This document shows, one piece after another, positions 40,562-49,044 of a stretch of DNA of 64,000 nucleotides. The position numbers and the translations under genes are program-made. Location of the stretch: NCBI GenBank assembly GCA_964242305.1, contig CAXTBB010000001.1:1-64000 (forward strand), given 5' to 3'. Source of the stretch: DATLGB01 sp964242305. GTDB lineage: Bacteria; Actinomycetota; Thermoleophilia; Solirubrobacterales; Solirubrobacteraceae. Below the pieces are notes generated by a model. The model was not told the origin of the DNA. It made no database searches and was given only the letters and a program-made list of their open reading frames with translations. The stretch's first letter is position 1. Each line of letters starts with the position of its first letter.

Positions 40562-41745
40562 GGATCCTCCTCGGCGCCTTCGGCGACCCCGGCCACGCCT
40601 TCCCGATGCTCGCGCTCGGGGCCGAGCTCGTCGCGCGCGGCCACGACGTCTGCTTCCAGACCTGGGTCAAGTGGACGCAGGACACCGAGCGCGCCGGCAT
40701 GACCTTCGCCGCCGCGCCCGAGTACCAGGTGTTCCCGACCGAGGAGCGGCCGGCGCGGCCCTACGTGGCCGCTACGCGGGCGGCGGAGGACACCGTCCCG
40801 CTCGTGCGCTCGTTCGCGCCCGACGTCTGCGTGTCGGACATCATCACGCTGGCGCCCGCGCTGGCCGCCGAGGTGTGCGGCGTGCCCGTCGCGACGCTCA
40901 TCCCCCACGTCTGCCCGCTCCCCGGCCCCGGCTTCCCGCCCTTCGCCCTCGGCGCGCGCTACCCGCGCACGGCGCTCGGCGCCCGGTTCTGGGACGGCGG
41001 GGGCGCCCGGCTGGTCGCACGCGGCCTCGAACAGGGGCGGGACGACTACAACGACGCCCGGGGGCGGCTCGGTCTCGCGCCGCTGCCCGACCTGCACACG
41101 GGCCTGTCGCGCTCCCTGACGCTGGTGGGCACGCTGCCCGCGCTCGAGTACCCGCGCCCCTGGCCTCCGTGGCTGCGCGTCGTCGGCCCGCTGCTGTGGG
41201 AGCCACCGGGCGAGCGCGTCGACCCACCCGCCGGCCACGGCCCGGTCGTCCTCGTCGCCCCCTCCACCGCCCACGACGCCGAGCACCGCCTGCTGCGCGC
41301 CGCACTCGACGGCCTCGCTTCGGAGCCGGTCCGCGTGATCGCCACCTACAACGGCCGCCGCCCGCCCTGGCTCGACTCCTACCACGTCCCCGCCAACGCC
41401 GTCCTCGTGCCCTGGCTCTCCTACGCGAAGACCATGCCCGCCTGCGACGTCGCCATCCTCCACGGCGGCCACGGCACCCTCGCCCGCGCCCTCGTGTCGG
41501 GCTGCGTCCCCGTCGTCTCCCCCGCTGCCGGCGACATGTTCGAGAACGCCGCCCGCATCGCCTGGGCCGGCCTCGGCGTCCGCCTCCCCCGCCGCCTGCT
41601 CACCCCGACCACGCTCCGCCTTGCCGTCCGCCGGGCCCTCGCCGACACCTCGCTGGCCCGCCGCGTCGCCGCGCTCCCGCCCACCTCCGGCGCCGCCACC
41701 GCCGCGACCCAGATCGAGGCCTGGTCTGTTCGCCAGGCGAACTAG
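40558..41745 (+). CDS. GT1-type (UGT/MGT-like) glycosyltransferase
   Basis: The 395-residue protein has a GT-B fold with RILLGAFGDPGHAFPMLALGAELVARGHDV at the start and the donor site HGGHGTLARALVSGCVPVVSPAAGDMFENA, the bacterial equivalent of the plant PSPG box. It would glycosylate a small hydrophobic acceptor from a nucleotide sugar. TTG 40558 overlaps the upstream TGA and is the only start that keeps the N-terminal GT motif. It is likely functionally tied to the F420 oxidoreductase. Confidence 0.85.
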   Translation: MRILLGAFGDPGHAFPMLALGAELVARGHDVCFQTWVKWTQDTERAGMTFAAAPEYQVFPTEERPARPYVAATRAAEDTVPLVRSFAPDVCVSDIITLAPALAAEVCGVPVATLIPHVCPLPGPGFPPFALGARYPRTALGARFWDGGGARLVARGLEQGRDDYNDARGRLGLAPLPDLHTGLSRSLTLVGTLPALEYPRPWPPWLRVVGPLLWEPPGERVDPPAGHGPVVLVAPSTAHDAEHRLLRAALDGLASEPVRVIATYNGRRPPWLDSYHVPANAVLVPWLSYAKTMPACDVAILHGGHGTLARALVSGCVPVVSPAAGDMFENAARIAWAGLGVRLPRRLLTPTTLRLAVRRALADTSLARRVAALPPTSGAATAATQIEAWSVRQAN

Positions 41746-41756
41746 GCTCGACCCTT

Positions 41757-41856
41757 TATTACTGAAACTCCCCGGGGAGGACTCGAACCTCCAAACCTTG
41801 ATTAACAGTCAAGTGTGTTGCCATTACACCACCGGGGACCGCTAATTTCAGTAATA
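41757..41856. repeat. 11-bp perfect inverted repeat bracketing tRNA-Asn
   Basis: TATTACTGAAA (41757-41767) and TTTCAGTAATA (41846-41856) are exact complements that flank the tRNA gene. One arm touches the tRNA 3' end directly; the other is 7 nt from its 5' end. In the precursor RNA they would extend the acceptor stem, which may guide or delay RNase P and 3' processing. Confidence 0.7.
41768..41838 (-). tRNA. tRNA-Asn (GTT)
   Basis: On the minus strand the acceptor arms are TCCCCGG (41838-41832) and CCGGGGA (41775-41769) with discriminator G. The D stem is GTGT/ACAC, the anticodon arm CTTGA-CTGTTAA-TCAAG gives anticodon GTT, and the T arm is GGAGG-TTCGAGT-CCTCC. CCA is not encoded. It lies 51 bp downstream of dnaG on the same strand, so it may be read from the recO-ppdK-dgt-dnaG transcript. 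Confidence 0.93.
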
Positions 41857-41889
41857 CTCAGAGACGTCAGTCTCAGAGCCGGCCGCAGT

Positions 41890-43656
41890 CTAGACGGTCA
41901 GCCGTGCGAGCTCTGACTTGACCCGCTGGGATTCGGCGGCGAGCTCGTTGAGGGGCTGGCCGGCGGCACGGGCGGTGGCGATCTGGCGCTGGAGGCGGGC
42001 GCGGTGCAGGAGGAGGGCCGCGCGGTCGAGCTGGGCGCCGTCGGCCTCCTCGAGGGCGCGTGCGCGCAGGACCAGCTCCGCGATCAGCGCGGAGAGGGCC
42101 TCGTCGTCGGAGGGAAGACCGGAGGCGGGGGCGGCGAAGTGGTCGCGGAGGTGGGTGGCGGCGCGGCGGGCGAGCGGTGAGGAGAAGGTGGTGTCGAGGT
42201 CGAGCTCGGCGAGGCGGATCGGGCCGGAGTTGGGCAGCGCGAGGCAGATGGCGAGGAAGCCGCGCTCGGCCTCGTCGACGTGGCTGACGGCGCGGCGGGT
42301 GTCCTCGGGGGGGCGCGCCTGCGTGATGGTGCGGCGGGCGCCGCCGCCCTCGGAGAGCCGCGCGGCGGCGACGGACTCCGAGAGCTGGAGGCGGTCGCCG
42401 ACGAGGCGGATGAGCTCGTCGCGGAGCAGGCCGGCGGGGAGCCGGTTGATGATCGGTGCGACCTGGTCGAGGATGCGGTCGCGCCCCTCCCCCGTGCCGA
42501 GGTCCCCGCGGGCGATGGACAGCTCGACGCGCCAGCGCGCCAGCGGGATCGCGGCATCCACCACCCCGTTCATCACCGCCGGATCGGACTCGACCAGGTC
42601 GGCGGGGTCCGACCCCGCCGGAAGCGTGGCGACCCGGACGTCGGCCGGCGGCTTCAGGGAGCGCAGGACGCCGGAGGCGCGCAGGGTGGCGTCCTGGCCG
42701 GCCCGATCGCCGTCCAGGCACAGCGTCACGGACGGCGCCAGCTTGGCCAGCTCGCCCGCTTGGCCCTCCGTCAGCGCCGTGCCCATCTGGCCGACCGCGT
42801 TGCGCACGCCCGCCCCGTGCAGGGCGATGACGTCCGTGTAGCCCTCGACGAGGATGACCGACCCGGCCTTGGCGGCGGCGGCGCGGGCGAGGTGGGTGCC
42901 GTAGACCTGGCGGCCCTTGGAGAAGACCTCGCCCTCGGCGGAGTTCAGGTACTTGGGGGTGTCGCCCTCCTTCAACGCGCGCGCGCCGAAGCCGAGCACG
43001 CGCCCGCGGGAGTCCGCCCACGGGAACATCAGCCGCCCGCGGAAGCGGTCCAGCAGCCCGGCGCCGTCGCGCTTGCGCGAGGCCAGCCCGGACGCCAGCA
43101 GCTCGTCGGCCGTGTAGCCCGAGCGCTGGGATGCGCCCACGACGCGGTCCCACGCGTCGGGCGAGTACCCGACCCGGAACTCCCGGCAGACGCCCTCGCT
43201 CAGACCCCGTGACGCCAGATACGCGCGCGCCTCGGAAGCCTCCGGCGCCTCCCACAGCATCCGCACGTACCAGGCCGCCGTGCGCTCCAGCAGCGCGTGC
43301 AGGCGCTCGCGGCGCGCCCGCCGGTCGGCCGCGCCGGGGTCCTCCTCCGTCCGCTCCAGGGGGACGTGGTAGCGGTCGGCGAGCAGCTCGAGCGCCTCCC
43401 CGAACCCGACCGACTCCGTCTCCATGACGAACGTGAACAGGTCCCCGCCCACCCCGCATCCGAAGCAGTGGTAGAGCTTTTCGACGGGATCGATCCCGAA
43501 GGACGGCGAGCGCTCGTCGTGAAACGGGCACAGGCCGACCATCCGGTTGACGCCCGCGCGGCGCAGCTCCGTGCGCTGCCCGACGAGGTCGGCGAAGTCC
43601 ACCGCCTCGCGCACCTTGTCGCGCGAGTCGTCCGTGTACCGGCCCCCTCTAGGCAA
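41890..43656 (-). CDS. dnaG: DNA primase
   Basis: The 588-residue primase makes RNA primers at the replication fork. The N-terminal zinc ribbon is GLCPFHDERSPSF ... HCFGCGVGGD, the middle is the RNA polymerase domain with YLNSAEGEVFSKGRQVYG, and the TOPRIM core has VILVEGYTDVIALHGAG (Glu) and TLCLDGDRAGQDA (DxD-like). The C-terminal about 150 residues are the weakly conserved helicase-binding domain. TTG 43656 follows an AGGGG Shine-Dalgarno and overlaps the dgt stop by 8 bp; GTG 43692 is a longer alternative. Length is normal for the family. Confidence 0.93.
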   Translation of the reverse strand: MPRGGRYTDDSRDKVREAVDFADLVGQRTELRRAGVNRMVGLCPFHDERSPSFGIDPVEKLYHCFGCGVGGDLFTFVMETESVGFGEALELLADRYHVPLERTEEDPGAADRRARRERLHALLERTAAWYVRMLWEAPEASEARAYLASRGLSEGVCREFRVGYSPDAWDRVVGASQRSGYTADELLASGLASRKRDGAGLLDRFRGRLMFPWADSRGRVLGFGARALKEGDTPKYLNSAEGEVFSKGRQVYGTHLARAAAAKAGSVILVEGYTDVIALHGAGVRNAVGQMGTALTEGQAGELAKLAPSVTLCLDGDRAGQDATLRASGVLRSLKPPADVRVATLPAGSDPADLVESDPAVMNGVVDAAIPLARWRVELSIARGDLGTGEGRDRILDQVAPIINRLPAGLLRDELIRLVGDRLQLSESVAAARLSEGGGARRTITQARPPEDTRRAVSHVDEAERGFLAICLALPNSGPIRLAELDLDTTFSSPLARRAATHLRDHFAAPASGLPSDDEALSALIAELVLRARALEEADGAQLDRAALLLHRARLQRQIATARAAGQPLNELAAESQRVKSELARLTV

Positions 43657-44593
43657 CGAACCCCTGGGGGATCGCCCGCTCGGCCCACGCACGGGTGGCG
43701 AAGCGATCCGTCATGCCGGCGATGTAGTCGACCACCCGCTCCCCAAGCGACGCGCCGGCGTCGACCGACACCGGCAGCTCCTCTGGGTGCTCGGAGAACC
43801 ACTCGAACAGCCCGCGCAGCACCCGCTCGATGCGCGCGTGCTCCTGCCGCGCCGCCTCGCCGAGGTAGACGCGCTGGAACATGAACGCGCGCAGGGTGAG
43901 CATCGCCGAGCCGACCTCGTCGCCCTGCACGATGTCGCCGGCGGCGGCGGAGTGCTCGACCAGGTCGTGGACGAGCCGGTCGATCCGGCGTGACCCCGTC
44001 TCCCCCAGCACCTCGATCTCGCGCGCGGGCAGGTCGCTCACCTCGATCACGCGGGCGCGCAGGGCGTCGTCGATGTCGTGGTTGATGTAGGCGATGCGAT
44101 CCACCAGCCGGACGATCTTGCCCTCCAGCGTCGCGGGCTCGCCGGCGCCGCTGGAGTGCCGGAGGATCCCGTCGCGCACGGGGTCGGTCAGGTTCAGGCG
44201 CTCCAGCCGGTCGACCACCCGCAGCGAGTGCTCGTTGTGGCGGAAGCCGCGGCCGTACCGCTCACGCCCGCAGCGGTTCAGCACGTCCTCGCCGATGTGC
44301 CCGAACGGTGGATGGCCCAGATCGTGCCCGAGCCCGATCGCCTCCACGAGATCCTCGTTGAGCTCGAGCGCGCGCGCGACCGTGCGCGAGATCTGCGTCG
44401 CCTCCAGCGTGTGCGTCATCCGCGTCCGGTAGTGGTCCCCCTCCGGCGCCGGGAAGACCTGCGTCTTGTGCATGAGCCGCCGGAACGCCTTCGAGTGCAC
44501 GATGCGGTCGCGATCGCGCTGGAAGGGGTTGCGCAGCGTGCACTCCTCCTCCGGCACGGGGCGCGACACGTTCAACAGGGGCGCAGAGACCAT
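43649..44593 (-). CDS. dgt: Deoxyguanosinetriphosphate triphosphohydrolase-like protein
   Basis: The 314-residue HD-domain enzyme hydrolyses dNTPs to deoxynucleoside and triphosphate. It has FRRLMHKTQVFPAPEGDHYRTRMTHTLEATQISRTVA (His), the HD pair in GLGHDLGHPPFGH, and a later LVDRIAYINHDIDDALRA with Asp. The short length puts it in the type 2-like dGTPase group often placed next to dnaG. It overlaps dnaG by 8 bp and lies 26 bp after ppdK, so dNTP control and priming are co-expressed. Confidence 0.9.
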   Translation of the reverse strand: MVSAPLLNVSRPVPEEECTLRNPFQRDRDRIVHSKAFRRLMHKTQVFPAPEGDHYRTRMTHTLEATQISRTVARALELNEDLVEAIGLGHDLGHPPFGHIGEDVLNRCGRERYGRGFRHNEHSLRVVDRLERLNLTDPVRDGILRHSSGAGEPATLEGKIVRLVDRIAYINHDIDDALRARVIEVSDLPAREIEVLGETGSRRIDRLVHDLVEHSAAAGDIVQGDEVGSAMLTLRAFMFQRVYLGEAARQEHARIERVLRGLFEWFSEHPEELPVSVDAGASLGERVVDYIAGMTDRFATRAWAERAIPQGFVA

Positions 44594-44619
44594 CGCCCCC
44601 AGTGTCGCATCGGCCCCGC

Positions 44620-47214
44620 TCAGTCTGACGAAGACTGCGCAGATTCGGCACGAATCGCGGCCTGGGCGGCGGCCACGCGCGCGATCGGGACGCGAAACGG
44701 CGAGCACGACACGTAGTCCAGGCCGGCCATGTGGAAGAACTCGATCGAGGCGGGGTCGCCGCCGTGCTCCCCGCAGATGCCGAGCTTGAGGTCCGGCTTG
44801 GCCTCGCGCCCGACCCACGCCGCCAGCCGGACGAGCCAGCCGACTCCCGGCCCGTCGATCGTCTCGAACGGCGAGCGATCGATGAACCCGCGCTCCATGT
44901 AGATCGGGACGAACTTGGACTCGACGTCGTCGCGGGAGAACCCCAGCGCCGTTTGCGTGAGGTCGTTGGTACCGAAGGAGAAGAACTCGGCGTGCGCGGC
45001 GATGCGGTCGGCCACGAAGCACGCCCGCGGCAGCTCGATCATCGTGCCGACGGCGTAGTCGCTCGTCCCGTGCTCGGCCGCGACCTCGTCGATGAGCGCC
45101 CGGATGGTCTCCAGCTCCTGCTCGTAGTCGACCAGCGGCACCATGATCTCGAGGTCGACGTCGTGGTCGACCGCCGCGACCGCCTCGAACAGCGCGTGGA
45201 CCTGCATCGCGTAGATCTCGGGGTAGAGGATCCCGAGCCGGCAGCCGCGGGTGCCGAGCATCGGGTTCTCCTCGGTGATCTCCTCGACGCGGCGGAAGAA
45301 CGCCCGCTGCGCGGCGAGCTCCTCCTCGATGTCCTCGACGTCGTCGGTCTGCTCGATGTCGGCGACCTCCAGGCGCTCCTCCAGGTGCCCGATCCCCGAC
45401 GCGAGCGACGACAGGTCGGGCAGGAACTCGTGCAGCGGCGGATCCAGCAGCCTCACCGTCACCGGCCGCTCGCCCATCGCCTCGAAGAGCTCGACGAAGA
45501 CGTCGCGCTGGAGCGGCTGGACGACCTTCAGGCGCCGGCGGCGCTCGGCCTCGTCGCCGGCCATGATCATCGCCGCCACCTTGGGCTTGTGCTCGTCGGT
45601 CAGCAGCGTGTGCTCCGTGCGGCACAGGCCGATGCCCTCCGCCCCCATCTCGATCGCCGTCCGGGCGTCCTCCCCCACGTCGGCGTTGGCGCGCACGCCC
45701 AGCCGGCGCCGGTCGTCGCACCACTGCAGGACGCGCTCGAAGTGCTCGCCCAGCTCCGGCTCGACCAGCGGGACGTCGTCCAGCGTGACCACGCCGGTGG
45801 ACCCGTCGATGGCGATCTGCTCGCCGGCCCGGACCGTCTTTCCGCCTAGGGTCAGCTCGCGGCGGTCGAGGTCGATGCGCATCTCGCTGACCCCGATCAC
45901 GCACGGCCAGCCCTTGCCGCGCGCGACCAGCGCGGCGTGCGATCCGTGACCGCCCTCGACGGTCAGGATCCCGGCCGCGGCGGCCATGCCCGCGTAGTCG
46001 TCGGGCCGTGTCTTGGGACGCACGAGGATGACCGGCTCGTCGGAAGCGACCGCGGCCTCCTTGGAGAAGACGACAGCGCCCTTCGCGGCGCCCGGCGAGG
46101 CGCCGACCCCCTTCCCAAGCGCCGTCACCTTCGCGTTGGGATCGAACTGCTCGTGCAGCAGCGGCTCGAGGTCGCCCGCCTTGAAGGTCAACAGCGCCTC
46201 CTCGACGGTCAGCATCCCCTCCATCACCGCGTCGACCGCGAAGCGCACCGACGCCGCCGGCGGGCGCTTGGCGTCGCGCGTCTGCAGGAAGAACAGCCGC
46301 CCCTCCTCGACGGTGAACTCGACGTCCTGCATGTTGCGGTAGTGGCGCTCGAGCGTCTTGACCGATTCGACGAGCTCCGCGTGCGCCTCGGGGAGCTTCT
46401 CGCCCATCTCGCCGATGTCGAGCGTCGAGCGGTTGCCCGAGACGACGTCCTCGCCCTGCGCGTCGATGAGGAAGTCGCCGCTCAAACCGGGCGCGCCGGT
46501 GGCGAAGTCGCGGCTGAAGGCAACGCCCGACCCGCTCGTCTCCCCCTTGTTGCCGAACACCATCTGCTGGACGTTGACCGCGGTGCCCCACTCGTCCGGG
46601 ATCCCCTCCGCGCGGCGGTAGGCGACCGCGCGCTCACCCTGCCAGGAGTCGAACACCGCGCGGATCGCCTCGCGCAGCTGGTCCTGCGGGTCCTGCGGGA
46701 AGTCCCCGACGATCCGCTTGTGGCGCTCGACCAGCGCGCGCGGCTCGCCCTCGGTCTCGAACTCGTCCTCGTCGATCCCGCGGACGACGTTGCCGAACAT
46801 GTGCAGCAGCCGCCGGTAGGAGTCCCACGCGAAGCGCTCGTTGCCCGTCGTCTTGGCGAGGCCTTCCACCGACTCGTCGTTGAGACCGAGGTTGAGGACC
46901 GTGTCGAGCATGCCGGGCATCGACTCGCGCGCGCCTGACCGGACGGACACGAGCAGCGGGTCGTCCGGGTCGCCGAGGCGCTTGCCCGCGGTCTCCTGGA
47001 GGCGCTCGAGCGCCTCCGCGACCTCCTCGGCCATCCCCTCGGGCTCCTTGCCCTCGCGCATGTAGGCCACGCACGCCTCGGTGGTGATGGTGAACCCGGC
47101 CGGGACCTTCTCCGCGCCCAGCACCCGCGTCATCTCGGCGACGTTGGCGCCCTTGCCGCCGAGCAGGTCGCGCATGTCGCGCGAACCGTCTGCGAAATCA
47201 ACGACCCACTTCAT
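44620..47214 (-). CDS. ppdK: Pyruvate, phosphate dikinase
   Basis: The 864-residue enzyme interconverts pyruvate + ATP + Pi and PEP + AMP + PPi. Domain order is N-terminal ATP-grasp (DLLGGKGANVAEMTRVLG; SVRSGARESMPGMLDT), the swivelling phospho-His domain with His426 in GGHGSHAALVARGKGWPCVIG, and the C-terminal PEP/pyruvate TIM barrel (AEGIGLCRTEH; MLGTRGCRLGI; FSFGTNDLTQTALGFSRDD; LGICGEHGGDP). The residue two before the His is Gly, not the Thr that is phospho-regulated in plant PPDK, so PDRP-type control is unlikely. ATG 47214 overlaps the recO stop (ATGA). Confidence 0.94.
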   Translation of the reverse strand: MKWVVDFADGSRDMRDLLGGKGANVAEMTRVLGAEKVPAGFTITTEACVAYMREGKEPEGMAEEVAEALERLQETAGKRLGDPDDPLLVSVRSGARESMPGMLDTVLNLGLNDESVEGLAKTTGNERFAWDSYRRLLHMFGNVVRGIDEDEFETEGEPRALVERHKRIVGDFPQDPQDQLREAIRAVFDSWQGERAVAYRRAEGIPDEWGTAVNVQQMVFGNKGETSGSGVAFSRDFATGAPGLSGDFLIDAQGEDVVSGNRSTLDIGEMGEKLPEAHAELVESVKTLERHYRNMQDVEFTVEEGRLFFLQTRDAKRPPAASVRFAVDAVMEGMLTVEEALLTFKAGDLEPLLHEQFDPNAKVTALGKGVGASPGAAKGAVVFSKEAAVASDEPVILVRPKTRPDDYAGMAAAAGILTVEGGHGSHAALVARGKGWPCVIGVSEMRIDLDRRELTLGGKTVRAGEQIAIDGSTGVVTLDDVPLVEPELGEHFERVLQWCDDRRRLGVRANADVGEDARTAIEMGAEGIGLCRTEHTLLTDEHKPKVAAMIMAGDEAERRRRLKVVQPLQRDVFVELFEAMGERPVTVRLLDPPLHEFLPDLSSLASGIGHLEERLEVADIEQTDDVEDIEEELAAQRAFFRRVEEITEENPMLGTRGCRLGILYPEIYAMQVHALFEAVAAVDHDVDLEIMVPLVDYEQELETIRALIDEVAAEHGTSDYAVGTMIELPRACFVADRIAAHAEFFSFGTNDLTQTALGFSRDDVESKFVPIYMERGFIDRSPFETIDGPGVGWLVRLAAWVGREAKPDLKLGICGEHGGDPASIEFFHMAGLDYVSCSPFRVPIARVAAAQAAIRAESAQSSSD

Positions 47215-47948
47215 ACGGCGGACGCTACGCGATCGGCCAGGCTGGCGAGGCGGACCCCCGCGTGGTGTTCGGCGGTCTCGCGGATGGCGCGGTCGGCCTG
47301 CGCGAGGGCGCGCGGCGCGGCCGCCGGCGCGTCGGCCAGCGAGCGGCCGAGGGCGCCGACCATGAACGCGTGCGCGTCCTCCTCCAGCCGGAACGCGCCC
47401 GCCTCGCAAGCGGGGCAGACGACGCCGCCGGCCGCGCCGCTGAACCCGGAGACGTGCTCGGCCTCCCCGCACGACGCGCACGCGCTCAGCTGCGGCGCGA
47501 TGCCGGCCGCCAGCAGCAGCTTCAACCGGAAGGCGAGCCCGTTCACAGCCGTCGCGTGGCCATGGGCGTCGAGCAGGCCCAGCTGGTTGGCGAGCAGGTA
47601 GAAGACGCCCGGATGCGGGTCGTCGGTGGCGAACAGGCGGCCGACGGCGTCGCAGGCGCGCGCGGCGGCGTCCAGCGCCGGGCCGTCCCCGCGCAGGTGC
47701 GCGTGGGCGGTGATCGTTGTGGCGCCGGTGACGGTCAGCATCTCCGAGCGGCCCTCGTGGAACATCCCCTCGATGTGGAAGAACGGCTCCAGGCGGCCGC
47801 CGAAGCGAGACTTGGCCTTGCGCACGCCCTTGGCGATCGCGCTCACCCGCCCGCGGTGGGGCGTGTACAGATGCAGGATCCGGTCGGCCTCGCCGTACCG
47901 CATTGACCGCAGGACAATGGCCTCTGATTTCAGGCTCCGACCGGCCAT
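47211..47948 (-). CDS. recO: DNA repair protein RecO
   Basis: The 245-residue protein has the RecO OB-fold start (LKSEAIVLRSMRYGEADRILHLYTPHRGRVSAIAKGVRKAKSRF) and a C-terminal helical domain with a four-Cys zinc site, CASCGEAEHV and VVCPACEAG. RecO loads RecA onto SSB-coated DNA in gap repair and recombination. It is first in the recO-ppdK-dgt-dnaG run and divergent from the glutaredoxin gene (24-bp gap). Confidence 0.9.
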   Translation of the reverse strand: MAGRSLKSEAIVLRSMRYGEADRILHLYTPHRGRVSAIAKGVRKAKSRFGGRLEPFFHIEGMFHEGRSEMLTVTGATTITAHAHLRGDGPALDAAARACDAVGRLFATDDPHPGVFYLLANQLGLLDAHGHATAVNGLAFRLKLLLAAGIAPQLSACASCGEAEHVSGFSGAAGGVVCPACEAGAFRLEEDAHAFMVGALGRSLADAPAAAPRALAQADRAIRETAEHHAGVRLASLADRVASAV

Positions 47949-47972
47949 CAGGCCGCTATCCTTTCTGAAGTA

Positions 47973-48233
47973 ATGAGCCGCGTCGTCATGTATTCCACCG
48001 AGCCCTGTGGCTTCTGCCGCACCGCCAAAGCCCTCCTGGCCGCCCGCAAGATCCCGTATGAGGAGATCAATCTGGCGAAGGACCCGGACGGACGCGCGAA
48101 GCTGGTCGAGGAGACGGGTCGGATGACCTTCCCCCAGATCATGCTCGACGGCGAGAACATCGGCGGTTTCCAGGAGCTGGCGACGCTCGATCGCTCCGGC
48201 CGGCTCAAGGAGTACGCGGAGCTCGCGGCTTAG
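47973..48233 (+). CDS. Glutaredoxin
   Basis: The 86-residue thioredoxin-fold protein is of glutaredoxin length. The active site is CGFC in STEPCGFCRTAKALL (Grx usually has CPYC), followed by the cis-Pro TFPQIML and the GGFQEL glutathione-site region. It would reduce disulfides or mixed disulfides in the cytoplasm. TATCCT at 47957-47962 could be a -10 element, leaving a short leader. Its last 29 bp overlap the end of convergent fpg. Confidence 0.9.
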   Translation: MSRVVMYSTEPCGFCRTAKALLAARKIPYEEINLAKDPDGRAKLVEETGRMTFPQIMLDGENIGGFQELATLDRSGRLKEYAELAA

Positions 48234-49044
48234 GCTGGCAGCGCGGGCACACGTAGGTCCCCCGCCCCGCCGCCCGCAGCTTGACCACCGTCGTCCCGCA
48301 CTCCGGGCACGGCCGCCCCTCGCGCAGGTGGACGAGGAACTGGTCCTGGAAGGAGCCCCGGACGCCGTACGGGTCGCGGAAGTCGTCGATCGTCGCGCCC
48401 TTCGCGTCGATGCCCGCCTGCAGCGCGTCCACGACGGCGCCGGCCAGCGCGTCGAGCTGCCCGCGCGTCAGCGTCCCCACCGGCCGCAGGGGGTGGAGCT
48501 TTGCTCGGAAGAGCGCCTCGTCGGCGTAGATGTTGCCGACGCCGGCGATCTTGGTCTGGTCGAGCAGGAACGCCTTGACGGGCGCGCGGCGGCCGCGGGC
48601 GAGCGCGCGAAGGTGAGCGCCGTCGAAGGCGTCGTCGAACGGCTCGAGGCCGAGCCGCGCGGCCAGGAACGCCTCGTGCTCCGCCGATCCGAGTTGCACC
48701 TCGCCGGTCCCGAAGCGGCGCGGATCCACGAATGACAGCGCGCGGTCGCCGAGGTCGAACACGACGCGCGTGTGCGGGGTGCCGGCGTCGGCGTCGAGCA
48801 GCACCGTCCCCGTCATCCGCAGGTGCATGGTGAGGTAGACGTCGTCCTCCAGCGCGAGGATCAGGTACTTGCCGCGGCGGTCGAGGCGCTCGATGCGCCG
48901 GCCGTCCGTCGCGTCGGCGAGCTCACGGGGTGAGCGCGGCCGCGACCAGCGCTCGTCGAGCACCTCCAGCCGGCGCAGCGTCCGCCCCTCCACGTGCGGC
49001 GCCAGGCCGCGGCGGATGGTCTCGACCTCGGGGAGCTCTGGCAC
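48205..49044 (-). CDS. mutM: Formamidopyrimidine-DNA glycosylase
   Basis: The 279-residue bifunctional glycosylase/AP lyase removes 8-oxoguanine and Fapy lesions. It begins PELPEVETIRRGLAPH, with the catalytic Pro1/Glu2 exposed after Met removal, has the RRGKYL Lys, QTKIAGVGNIYADEALF for the helix-two-turn-helix, and a C-terminal zinc finger CPECGTTVVKLRAAGRGTYVCPRCQ. GTG 49044 abuts the stop of the upstream lipoprotein metallopeptidase gene. It is the last gene of the xerD-deoB run. Confidence 0.93.
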   Translation of the reverse strand: MPELPEVETIRRGLAPHVEGRTLRRLEVLDERWSRPRSPRELADATDGRRIERLDRRGKYLILALEDDVYLTMHLRMTGTVLLDADAGTPHTRVVFDLGDRALSFVDPRRFGTGEVQLGSAEHEAFLAARLGLEPFDDAFDGAHLRALARGRRAPVKAFLLDQTKIAGVGNIYADEALFRAKLHPLRPVGTLTRGQLDALAGAVVDALQAGIDAKGATIDDFRDPYGVRGSFQDQFLVHLREGRPCPECGTTVVKLRAAGRGTYVCPRCQPKPRAPRTP

